From assembly GCA_004556205.1 (NCBI GenBank), contig SFIL01000040.1, positions 1 through 11,658 of the forward strand: a stretch of DNA of 11,658 nt, given 5' to 3'. The notes beneath the pieces were generated by a model that did not search any database, was not told the origin of the DNA, and saw nothing but the letters and a program-made list of their open reading frames with translations. Both the position numbers and the translations under genes were made by a program. Source of the DNA: Clostridiales bacterium. GTDB lineage: Bacteria > Bacillota > Clostridia > Oscillospirales > Oscillospiraceae. Positions 6,592-11,658 of the stretch are shown piece by piece (the stretch's first letter is position 1; each line of letters begins with the position of its first letter).

Positions 6592-8014
6592 ACGAAGACT
6601 GTCGCTGTTGCCGAGCAGCTCTCAGCTCCGCTTTGCAATGGCATACATTCTCATCACCGCCGTCGTTCTCTTTTTTCTGAATATCTATACCTCCTCGACC
6701 CTGCGCAGCATGATCTTCGGTGCGCAGAAGCAGTCGCTTGAGGACAGAGCGCAGCTTATGATGACTGCGCTTTTGCAGCTTGATGAGCTTTCCGCCTCCA
6801 AAGCCGAGAGCGCGATCAACTCTCTTGACGATCTTTCGACTACCCGCACGGTTGTCACCGACGCGGGCGGCATGGCGCTGTACGACTCCCTTGTCACGGG
6901 CAATGCTGAGGGCAAGCTTCTGCTCTTTCCCGAGATCGTCACGGCGCTCGAGGGCAAGGACATCTTTTACAGCCGCTACGCGGACGGTGCAATCGAAAGC
7001 CGTGCCGCCGTCCCTCTTGTCAAGAACGGAGAAACGCTCGGCGCGGTCTATCTGATGCAGTATGACACCGATCAGGGCGCATTGATTGCCATGCTGCAAA
7101 CGAACGTTCTCCGTCTGTCCGCAGCATTGGAGGTCGGCGTCATTCTCATCTCACTGGCGTTCTCAACCGCTTTTTCCCACCGTCTGCGCCGCATCCTGCA
7201 TTCCGTGCGCGCAATGCGCGACGGAGATTACAGCAACAAGCTGAAGCTGCGCGGCAGCGACGAGCTGACACAGCTCGGCAGAGAATTCAACGATCTTGCC
7301 GAACGCTTGGAGGCGTCGGAGCAGCGCCGCCGACAATTCGTCTCCGACGCGTCGCATGAGCTGAAAACGCCGCTTGCCTCTATCAAGCTGCTTTCCGATT
7401 CCATTTTACAAAACGAAATGGACATGGCGACACAGCATGAATTCATCGGGGATATCGGCAGAGAGGCGGATCGCTTGGGCAGGCTCACGCAGAAGCTCCT
7501 GACACTGACAAAGCTCGACAGCGCCGTGGAGGACGAGCGCGAAATGCTCGATGCCGCTGCGACGGTACGCAAGGTCATGCGGATGCTGAAGCCGCTTGCA
7601 GATCTGCGCGGCATCCGTTTGGAAAGTGAGCTTGCCGACGGCTGCTCTATCATCACGGTCGAGGACGACCTTTACCAGATTATCTTTAATCTGATTGAAA
7701 ATGCGATCAAGTACAACTGCGAGAACGGCTGGGTCGGTATTACGCTCCGCCGCGACGGTGACGAGGTCGTGCTGACGGTCGCGGACAACGGGGTCGGCAT
7801 TCCCGAGGAATCCATTTCCCACATTTTCGAGCGCTTTTACCGCGTTGACAAAGCACGTTCCCGTGCCGCAGGCGGCGCGGGTTTAGGGCTTTCCATCGTG
7901 CACGATATGGTCGTGCGCAACTACGGCACCATTGACGCTGCCGCGCGGGAAGGCGGCGGTACTGTGTTTACCGTGCGCTTTCCGCTGTTTGCAGCAGAGG
8001 AGGACAACGCATGA
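6569..8014 (+). CDS. Sensor histidine kinase (two TM, HAMP, HisKA, HATPase)
   Basis: A membrane kinase of 481 residues from a TTG start. The order is a basic cytoplasmic arm (1-22), TM1 (about 24-40), an extracellular sensor of about 135 residues with a PAS/Cache-like look (RTVVTDAGG, then AVPLVKNGETLGAVYL), TM2 (about 182-200), HAMP (200-252), and HisKA with phosphoacceptor His263 in ASHELKTPLAS. The ATPase domain has N box NLIENAIKYN (374-383), G1 DNGVGI (406-411), F box FERFYR (420-425) and G2 GLGLS (438-442). The start is uncertain. In-frame stops exclude anything before 6557, GGGGAG directly abuts the TTG, and the next ATG at 6638 would remove the basic arm and has no ribosome site. Translation may depend on coupling to the regulator gene, whose stop is at 6591. 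The PhoR/WalK type is likely; the signal is unknown. Confidence 0.93.
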   Translation: MGTISKRKRRLSLLPSSSQLRFAMAYILITAVVLFFLNIYTSSTLRSMIFGAQKQSLEDRAQLMMTALLQLDELSASKAESAINSLDDLSTTRTVVTDAGGMALYDSLVTGNAEGKLLLFPEIVTALEGKDIFYSRYADGAIESRAAVPLVKNGETLGAVYLMQYDTDQGALIAMLQTNVLRLSAALEVGVILISLAFSTAFSHRLRRILHSVRAMRDGDYSNKLKLRGSDELTQLGREFNDLAERLEASEQRRRQFVSDASHELKTPLASIKLLSDSILQNEMDMATQHEFIGDIGREADRLGRLTQKLLTLTKLDSAVEDEREMLDAAATVRKVMRMLKPLADLRGIRLESELADGCSIITVEDDLYQIIFNLIENAIKYNCENGWVGITLRRDGDEVVLTVADNGVGIPEESISHIFERFYRVDKARSRAAGGAGLGLSIVHDMVVRNYGTIDAAAREGGGTVFTVRFPLFAAEEDNA

Positions 8015-9324
8015 AAAAGCAAATCATCTGCCTGCTGCTTGCTCTTCTGCTGTTTCTGAGTGCCTGCCAAAATTCCACGCCGCAGGAAACAGAGGGCGAC
8101 TTCCTCTTTTACTATCCTGCGCAGGATATCTCCTATCAGGGAGACGGTGCCGTCTGCTCGCAGAGTGCGGGCTTTGACGCCGCCGCAGTTGAAACGGAAG
8201 AGCTGCTTTTGCGCTATTTTGCCTCCATACCGCCCGAAAACGGTGTCCCTCCCCTGCCTGAGCAGTGGAATCTGCGTTCGGCAGTCTTGGAAAACGCAAC
8301 TGCGGTCGTGATCTTGCAAGGTAGTCCAGCAAGCGCTCTCGAGCGTTCCGTCAGCGCCACCTGCATCGCCATGACGCTCTTGCAGTTAGACGCCGTGCAG
8401 CGTGTCAGCATCACCGTTCCCGGCGAGAGCGAGCCGCTGCTTCTTTCGGAAAACGACTTTTTTCTCTACGACACGGGTATGCTCCCGCAGGAGGAAATGC
8501 TTACGCTCTACTTCCCCGATGCCCAACGGCGCTATCTCGTCCGCGAGACGCTGAGCGTCGAGGCGATGAGCAGTGCGGAAAAGCCCGCCTATATCGTCTC
8601 GCAGCTTCTTGCGGGGCGCGAACGCGGACAGCTCACCTCCTGTATCCCCGAGGGAACCGAGTTGCTGGACATCAGCGTGGAAAACGGCATATGCACCGTT
8701 GATCTCTCCTCGGAATTTCAGTCCGAGCTGGAAAACAGTTTTGCCGCCGAGCGCATGGCGGTCTACTCCATCGTCAATTCTCTCACTGAGCTTCCCGAGA
8801 TCAGCACCGTTGATCTTTGGGTCGCGGGAGCACCGATTGAGAAGCTGTACCGCATGGAACTGTTAAGCGGTATTTCCCGCGATGAGAATCTGATCTCGCT
8901 CCCTGCAAGCAAGGATCTGCTCGATGTCACCCTCTATCCCACCTGCGGCGACGACGGGCTTTTGGTCGCCGTGCCGCAGCTCTTGGCGCTTGACGGCGAG
9001 CATTCCACAGCAGAGCTTCTGATGCAGGCGCTCATCGCATTTGATGGCACGAACGGTCTGCAAAGCTGCCTCCCCGCAGGTACAAAGCTCCTATCTCTGC
9101 GCCTTGAGGGCGGCAACTGCGTTGTCGATCTGACCCGCGAATTTTTGGACGGTTGCGCCAATGCCGAGGAGGAGACGCTTGCCGTTCGCTCCATCGTTGC
9201 GACAATGTGCGGTTTACCGGAGATCAATACCGTTGAGATACTGGTTGAAGGCATCGAGCCAACCTTCCGCGACGAGACGCTGCGCACGATCCACCGAACC
9301 GCCGCGCACTGGTTCGCGGATTGA
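8011..9324 (+). CDS. GerMN-domain lipoprotein, likely accessory to the kinase
   Basis: A 437-residue exported lipoprotein. The signal peptide ends in lipobox LSAC with Cys19 as the lipidated residue. Two GerMN-type units are visible at about 165-275 and 305-415. Each runs from a beta strand (LTLYFPD, VTLYPTC) through a QLL or LLMQAL helix, then SCIPEGTELL or SCLPAGTKLL, and CTVDLSSEF or CVVDLTREF, to an ERMAVYSIVNSL-type helix and LPEIxTV. Residues 31-138 look like a third, degenerate unit (FLFYYP, TAVVIL, DAVQRVSITV). ATGA overlap with the kinase gene and GAGGAGG upstream suggest coupled translation. GerMN occurs in GerM, a two-domain sporulation lipoprotein of Bacillus, and in LpqB, partner of the MtrB kinase in Actinobacteria. 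Position favours the LpqB-like role; GerM itself remains possible given the neighbouring spoIIA genes. Confidence 0.85.
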   Translation: MKKQIICLLLALLLFLSACQNSTPQETEGDFLFYYPAQDISYQGDGAVCSQSAGFDAAAVETEELLLRYFASIPPENGVPPLPEQWNLRSAVLENATAVVILQGSPASALERSVSATCIAMTLLQLDAVQRVSITVPGESEPLLLSENDFFLYDTGMLPQEEMLTLYFPDAQRRYLVRETLSVEAMSSAEKPAYIVSQLLAGRERGQLTSCIPEGTELLDISVENGICTVDLSSEFQSELENSFAAERMAVYSIVNSLTELPEISTVDLWVAGAPIEKLYRMELLSGISRDENLISLPASKDLLDVTLYPTCGDDGLLVAVPQLLALDGEHSTAELLMQALIAFDGTNGLQSCLPAGTKLLSLRLEGGNCVVDLTREFLDGCANAEEETLAVRSIVATMCGLPEINTVEILVEGIEPTFRDETLRTIHRTAAHWFAD

Positions 9325-9349
9325 TGCTCCCGCGTATGCCGCATAGCAA

Positions 9350-9385
9350 ACCCCTCTGCAAGCCAAGTAAGCCTTGCAGAGGGGT
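9350..9385. terminator. Hairpin terminator, possibly bidirectional
   Basis: ACCCCTCTGCAAG (9350-9362) pairs perfectly with CTTGCAGAGGGGT (9373-9385), a 13-bp stem with a 10-base loop. It lies 25 bases after the lipoprotein stop. T runs are weak on both sides: ACTTCC on plus, TTTGCT on minus. It would also end transcription of the small reverse ORF that stops at 9394. Confidence 0.65.
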
Positions 9386-9393
9386 ACTTCCTG

Positions 9394-9585
9394 TTATCGG
9401 CAAAACTCTACGGTGATAATCAGCTTACCGTCTTCAAAATCTGCCGTAATCGCACCGTTCATACGCTCCGTCAGAAGCTTTGCATTTTCTACCCTGCCGC
9501 CACAACCGCAGGAAATGCAGTTTCGGCTTTCTGCCTGTGCCCGCAAAAAGTCCGAATCATGAAGCGCTTTCGACAAACGGCGCAC
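9394..9585 (-). CDS. Possible small cysteine-containing protein, unknown
   Basis: A 63-residue reverse-strand ORF in otherwise empty sequence. I do not recognise it. It carries a CISCGCGG cluster (Cys23, Cys26 and Cys28) and ends in a strand-like stretch, DGKLIITVEFCR. In its favour, it has codon use like the neighbours and a terminator-type hairpin begins 9 bases past its stop. Against it, it needs a GTG start, an in-frame stop lies two codons upstream, and no ribosome-binding site is visible. A remnant of a longer gene or a chance frame is equally possible. If real, its upstream region overlaps the candidate spoIIA control region. Confidence 0.35.
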   Translation of the reverse strand: MRRLSKALHDSDFLRAQAESRNCISCGCGGRVENAKLLTERMNGAITADFEDGKLIITVEFCR

Positions 9586-9602
9586 GCATTATCGCGTATA
9601 CT
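9569..9602 (+). promoter_or_regulatory. Candidate Spo0A-controlled promoter of the spoIIA operon
   Basis: TTCGACA (9569-9575) is a perfect 0A box (TGTCGAA) on the minus strand. It precedes a -10-like TATACT (9597-9602) and lies where a -35 element would be, although no good -35 is present. The predicted start is near 9609, about 53 bases before spoIIAA. Spo0A activates spoIIA in Bacillus, there with sigma-H; I see no convincing sigma-H site. Another perfect 0A box occurs at 3208-3214, so chance is not excluded. Confidence 0.4.
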
Positions 9603-9603
9603 G

Positions 9604-9639
9604 AACCCACATGGGGCATTCCGTGTGGGTTTGCTTTTT
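9604..9639 (+). terminator. Hairpin with T run just before spoIIAA
   Basis: AACCCACATGG (9604-9614) pairs with CCGTGTGGGTT (9621-9631), 11 bp including one G-U, followed by TGCTTTTT. It has the shape of a rho-independent terminator for read-through from the left. Alternatively, if transcription begins near 9609, a shorter form would be a 5' stabilising hairpin in the spoIIA message. Confidence 0.5.
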
Positions 9640-9661
9640 GTACAAGAGGGAGGAGAATACC

Positions 9662-9982
9662 ATGAATTTAACAAGCTATGTGCAGGATCGGCAGCTCACC
9701 GTCGCGCTGACGGGCGAAATCGACCATCACTGCGCACGCGAGATCATGCAGACGATTTCGGAAAAGATTGACCTGTATATGCCGCTACGCTGTATCCTCG
9801 ATTTTCAGGACGTGCGTTTTATGGACTCGAGCGGCATTGCCGTCGTGCTGCATACCCTGCGTCGGATGAACACCTTGCAGGGAAAGCTGCTTTTGCAGAA
9901 CATTCCCGCGCAGCCGTATAAGGTGCTTCGCGCCGCGGGGATTGAAAAAATTACGGAGATTAAGGAGGAATGTACAAAATGA
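9662..9982 (+). CDS. spoIIAA: Anti-sigma F factor antagonist SpoIIAA
   Basis: A 106-residue STAS-domain protein. Unphosphorylated SpoIIAA binds SpoIIAB in the forespore and releases sigma-F. The N-terminal TGEIDHH (17-23) closely matches TGELDHH of B. subtilis. The phosphorylation site is FMDSSGIA (53-60), with Ser56 corresponding to B. subtilis Ser58, the target of SpoIIAB kinase and SpoIIE phosphatase. The start at 9662 follows GAGGGAGGAG at about 9646-9655; an upstream in-frame extension to 9611 would read through the hairpin. The stop shares ATGA with the start of spoIIAB. Length is slightly shorter than the 117 residues in Bacillus. Confidence 0.95.
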   Translation: MNLTSYVQDRQLTVALTGEIDHHCAREIMQTISEKIDLYMPLRCILDFQDVRFMDSSGIAVVLHTLRRMNTLQGKLLLQNIPAQPYKVLRAAGIEKITEIKEECTK

Positions 9983-10419
9983 GGGGCGAAAACTACATGA
10001 GCTTGGAATTTCCGAGCAAATCATCCAACGAGGCGTTTGCGCGCGCGGCAGTCGCCTGCTTTGCCGCCCAGCTCGACCCAACGCTGGATGAGCTGGGCGA
10101 CATCAAAACCGCTGTCTCCGAGGCGGTGACAAATTGCATCGTCCACGCTTATCCCGACACCATAGGTCCGATCATTCTGAAGGCGCGAATTCTCGGGGAC
10201 AATGTATTGGATATCGTCGTCAAGGATCGCGGCTGCGGCATTGAGGATGTTGAGCAGGCGCGCAAACCGATGTTCACAACGGGCGGTGAGGAGCGCTCGG
10301 GCATGGGCATCACCATCATGGAGAGTTTTATGACGGAGTTCCGCCTGACCTCCGCAAAGGACAAGGGCACAACCGTACATATGAAACGTAAAATCATCCG
10401 CCGCGGAGGAAAAAAGTGA
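9979..10419 (+). CDS. spoIIAB: Anti-sigma F factor and serine kinase SpoIIAB
   Basis: A GHKL-fold protein of 146 residues that holds sigma-F inactive and phosphorylates SpoIIAA. The N box SEAVTNCIVHAY (47-58) contains Glu48 and Asn52. The ADP-binding G1 motif is KDRGCGI (82-88). The lid and G2 region reads PMFTTGGEERSGMGITIME (97-115), matching the Bacillus LFTT...ERSGMGFTIME. Three ATGs are available (9970, 9979, 9997). I chose 9979 because AAGGAGG (9962-9968) is 10 bases upstream, because it forms an ATGA overlap with spoIIAA, and because it gives exactly the B. subtilis length. The stop overlaps the GTG start of sigF, a usual arrangement that balances the two proteins. Confidence 0.95.
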   Translation: MRGENYMSLEFPSKSSNEAFARAAVACFAAQLDPTLDELGDIKTAVSEAVTNCIVHAYPDTIGPIILKARILGDNVLDIVVKDRGCGIEDVEQARKPMFTTGGEERSGMGITIMESFMTEFRLTSAKDKGTTVHMKRKIIRRGGKK

Positions 10420-11120
10420 TCACGGAGCAAGGTGCGCTGCTCGAACGGGCAAAGCAGGGCGACCGAGAGGCAAGCGAGGCGCTTGTCGTCGGCAACACAG
10501 GGCTGATTTGGTCGATCGCACGGCGCTATTTCGGGCGCGGTGTCGATCCGGACGACCTGTACCAACTCGGCTGCCTCGGCTTTCTCAAAGCAGTCGAGGG
10601 CTTTGACCCGCAGTACGGTACGCAGTTTTCGACCTACGCCGTGCCGAAAATCGCGGGGGAGATTCGCCGCTTCCTGCGCGACGACGGTACAGTCAAGGTC
10701 AGCCGCAGCCTAAAGGAGCGCTCCGCGCAGATCAAGGCTGCGCGGGCAAGGCTGACGGGCGAGCTGGGACGTGAGCCGACGCTCATGGAGCTGAGCGCAG
10801 AAACCGGCTTGCAGCCCGAGGAGATCGCATCGGCGGAGACTGCGACAGGCGCAACGGAATCCATCCAGCGGCAGTGCGGGGAGGACGGCTTCTCGCTGGA
10901 GGATGTTTTGACGGACGGAGAAATGGAGGAGCAAATCGTGGAACGGATCGCATTGCGGGAGGCGATCGCGTGCCTGTCGGAGCGGGAGCAAATGGTCATC
11001 AAGCTGCGGTTTTTCCACGGCTTGACGCAGGACAAAACCTCGAAGATTCTCGGCGTTTCACAGGTTCAGATCTCACGCATCGAAAAAAAGGCGCTCGCTG
11101 CGCTGAAGAATTATATTTAG
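10416..11120 (+). CDS. sigF: Forespore RNA polymerase sigma factor F
   Basis: The first compartment-specific sigma factor of sporulation, 234 residues from a GTG start overlapping spoIIAB (GTGA), with CGGAGGA at 10404-10410. Sigma-70 regions are in order. Region 2 (about 25-90) includes DPDDLYQLGCLGFLKAVEGF and the -10 recognition stretch FSTYAVPKIAGEIRRF. Region 3 lies at about 105-140 (GELGREPTLMELSAETGL). Region 4 (about 180-232) has helix-turn-helix GLTQDKTSKILGVSQVQISR (202-221). The order AA-AB-sigma identifies SigF rather than SigG or SigE. It is about 20 residues shorter than the Bacillus protein, mostly at the N-terminus. A strong terminator follows 85 bases downstream. Confidence 0.95.
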   Translation: MITEQGALLERAKQGDREASEALVVGNTGLIWSIARRYFGRGVDPDDLYQLGCLGFLKAVEGFDPQYGTQFSTYAVPKIAGEIRRFLRDDGTVKVSRSLKERSAQIKAARARLTGELGREPTLMELSAETGLQPEEIASAETATGATESIQRQCGEDGFSLEDVLTDGEMEEQIVERIALREAIACLSEREQMVIKLRFFHGLTQDKTSKILGVSQVQISRIEKKALAALKNYI

Positions 11121-11190
11121 GGAAACTCTGAACAAATCAGCATCGGCGCTCAGCGGATCTTTTGCCGACCACTCTTGCGGATTTATTCAG
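11121..11190 (+). repeat. MITE-like repeat with imperfect terminal inverted repeats
   Basis: CTGAACAAATC (11128-11138) and GATTTATTCAG (11180-11190) are inverted repeats with one mismatch, enclosing 41 bases. Bases 11121-11160 match the minus strand of 1-40 (33 of 40). TCTTGCGGATTT inside it also occurs at 3167-3178. It sits between the sigF stop and its terminator. No target-site duplication is evident. Confidence 0.5.
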
Positions 11191-11205
11191 TGCTTTCTTT
11201 GGGCA

Positions 11206-11245
11206 AACAGCGGTATGTAGTTTTATCTACATGCCGCTGTTTTTT
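11206..11245 (+). terminator. Rho-independent terminator of the spoIIA operon
   Basis: AACAGCGGTATGTAG pairs with CTACATGCCGCTGTT over 15 bp with a single G-U, loop TTTTAT, followed by a T run through 11245. It is the strongest terminator in the window. Confidence 0.92.
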
Positions 11246-11274
11246 GAAAATGCAAAGATTTTTCGCTTTTTGGC

Positions 11275-11303
11275 TTGACAAAACGGCGTAAATACGGTAT
11301 CAT
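11275..11303 (+). promoter_or_regulatory. Sigma-A promoter of the tRNA gene
   Basis: Perfect TTGACA (11275-11280), a 17-base spacer and TATCAT (11298-11303) predict a start near 11310, about 22 bases before the mature tRNA. The region is AT-rich compared with its surroundings. Confidence 0.75.
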
Positions 11304-11331
11304 AATATCCGCGAATTACGCAAGCGATTAT

Positions 11332-11407
11332 GCTACTGTGGCTCAGTTGGTAGAGCAGCTGATTCGTAATCAGCAGGTCGCCGGTTCGAGTCCGGCCAGT
11401 AGCTCCA
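11332..11407 (+). tRNA. tRNA-Thr (anticodon CGT)
   Basis: A full cloverleaf of 76 bases including encoded CCA. The acceptor stem is GCTACTG/CAGTAGC and the D arm GCTC/GAGC with loop AGTTGGTA. The anticodon stem GCTGA/TCAGC has loop TTCGTAA, placing anticodon CGT at 11365-11367. The variable loop is AGGTC, and the T arm GCCGG/CCGGC has loop TTCGAGT. The discriminator is T. Anticodon CGT reads ACG threonine codons, frequent in these GC-rich genes. It is a single-gene unit with its own promoter and terminator. Confidence 0.96.
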
Positions 11408-11412
11408 CAAAA

Positions 11413-11435
11413 AGCACGCTTCGGCGTGCTTTTTT
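11413..11435 (+). terminator. Terminator of the tRNA gene
   Basis: AGCACGC and GCGTGCT pair around a stable TTCG tetraloop; T residues run from 11430 to 11435. It begins 5 bases after the tRNA CCA end. Confidence 0.92.
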
Positions 11436-11468
11436 ATTGGAGTCAATTTATAAAAAGAGCTTACCGAT

Positions 11469-11500
11469 CACCGACCGTTTTCTTTCGGAAACGGTCGGTG
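11469..11500. terminator. Strong hairpin without T run
   Basis: CACCGACCGTTTTC pairs with GGAAACGGTCGGTG (14 bp, one G-U) around loop TTTC. It is not followed by a clear T run on either strand, so its role as terminator is uncertain. It may be a second stop after the tRNA unit or a processing or structural element. Confidence 0.45.
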
Positions 11501-11563
11501 CGTTATTCTGTTGAGCGATAAAAACCACGTCTCTCCTGAAAACAAACATCTATTGAAAAACGC

Positions 11564-11592
11564 TTGAAAAGCCATTTACTTTTCTTTATTAT
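11564..11592 (+). promoter_or_regulatory. Sigma-A promoter for a gene beyond the window
   Basis: TTGAAA (11564-11569), a 17-base spacer and TATTAT (11587-11592) predict a start near 11599. No gene begins before the window ends. Confidence 0.65.
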
Positions 11593-11598
11593 ATCGCC

Positions 11599-11658
11599 AT
11601 AACAGAATCAATGACGGAATTCATCACTCCGTTTCTGATGAATAAAGGAAATATCTTT
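11599..11658 (+). promoter_or_regulatory. Leader of a downstream gene with overlapping stems
   Basis: ATTCATCA (11619-11626) pairs with TGATGAAT (11636-11643). An alternative stem, ACGGA (11614-11618) with TCCGT (11628-11632), cannot form at the same time without a pseudoknot. AAAGGA (about 11645-11650) looks like a ribosome site, so the coding sequence probably starts at or just past the window end. Confidence 0.35.

Noticed and set aside
6581..7099. Minus-strand ORF of 172 codons opposite the kinase
   Set aside because: It is antisense to the kinase sensor region and has no recognisable domain or start signal.

Overview
The window looks like the chromosome of a spore-forming, GC-rich member of the Clostridia, probably an Oscillospiraceae/Ruminococcaceae-type gut organism. 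The evidence is a complete spoIIAA-spoIIAB-sigF operon, strong AGGAGG-type ribosome sites, sigma-A type promoters, and codon use rich in G+C at third positions. The family placement is an inference; I could not run a search.

Layout. (1) 1-156: interspersed repeat sequences, no gene. (2) 157-3062, plus strand: a tight four-gene cluster encoding a DnaD-domain primosome protein, a DnaC-like AAA+ helicase loader, a flavodoxin-fold oxidoreductase with a compact four-cysteine motif, and a small DtxR/MntR-type metal regulator. (3) 3078-3251: a 174-bp inverted-repeat element carrying two near-identical hairpins and a REP-like hairpin. It separates convergent transcription units. (4) 5397-3309, minus strand: a D-Ala-D-Ala carboxypeptidase (DacF-like) overlapping a family 4-type uracil-DNA glycosylase. 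It is driven by a promoter whose two hexamers both match the sigma-A consensus. (5) 5526-9324, plus strand: four genes whose ends all overlap. They encode a ComEA-like helix-hairpin-helix protein, an OmpR-family response regulator, a two-transmembrane histidine kinase and a GerMN-domain lipoprotein. (6) 9325-9661: terminator-like hairpins, a doubtful small reverse-strand ORF and a candidate Spo0A-controlled promoter. (7) 9662-11120: spoIIAA-spoIIAB-sigF, joined by ATGA/GTGA overlaps. (8) 11121-11658: a repeat, the sigF terminator, a tRNA-Thr(CGT) gene with its own promoter and terminator, then a promoter and leader for a gene that starts beyond the window.

How the parts fit. The first cluster joins helicase loading to a redox/metal pair. 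The spoIIA operon makes the forespore sigma factor with its anti-sigma and anti-anti-sigma factors. In Bacillus subtilis dacF directly precedes spoIIAA; here a DacF-like gene lies about 4.3 kb away on the opposite strand, with the two-component module between them. That module is the most interesting item: response regulator, kinase and GerMN lipoprotein in this order resemble actinobacterial MtrA-MtrB-LpqB, in which the lipoprotein modulates the kinase.
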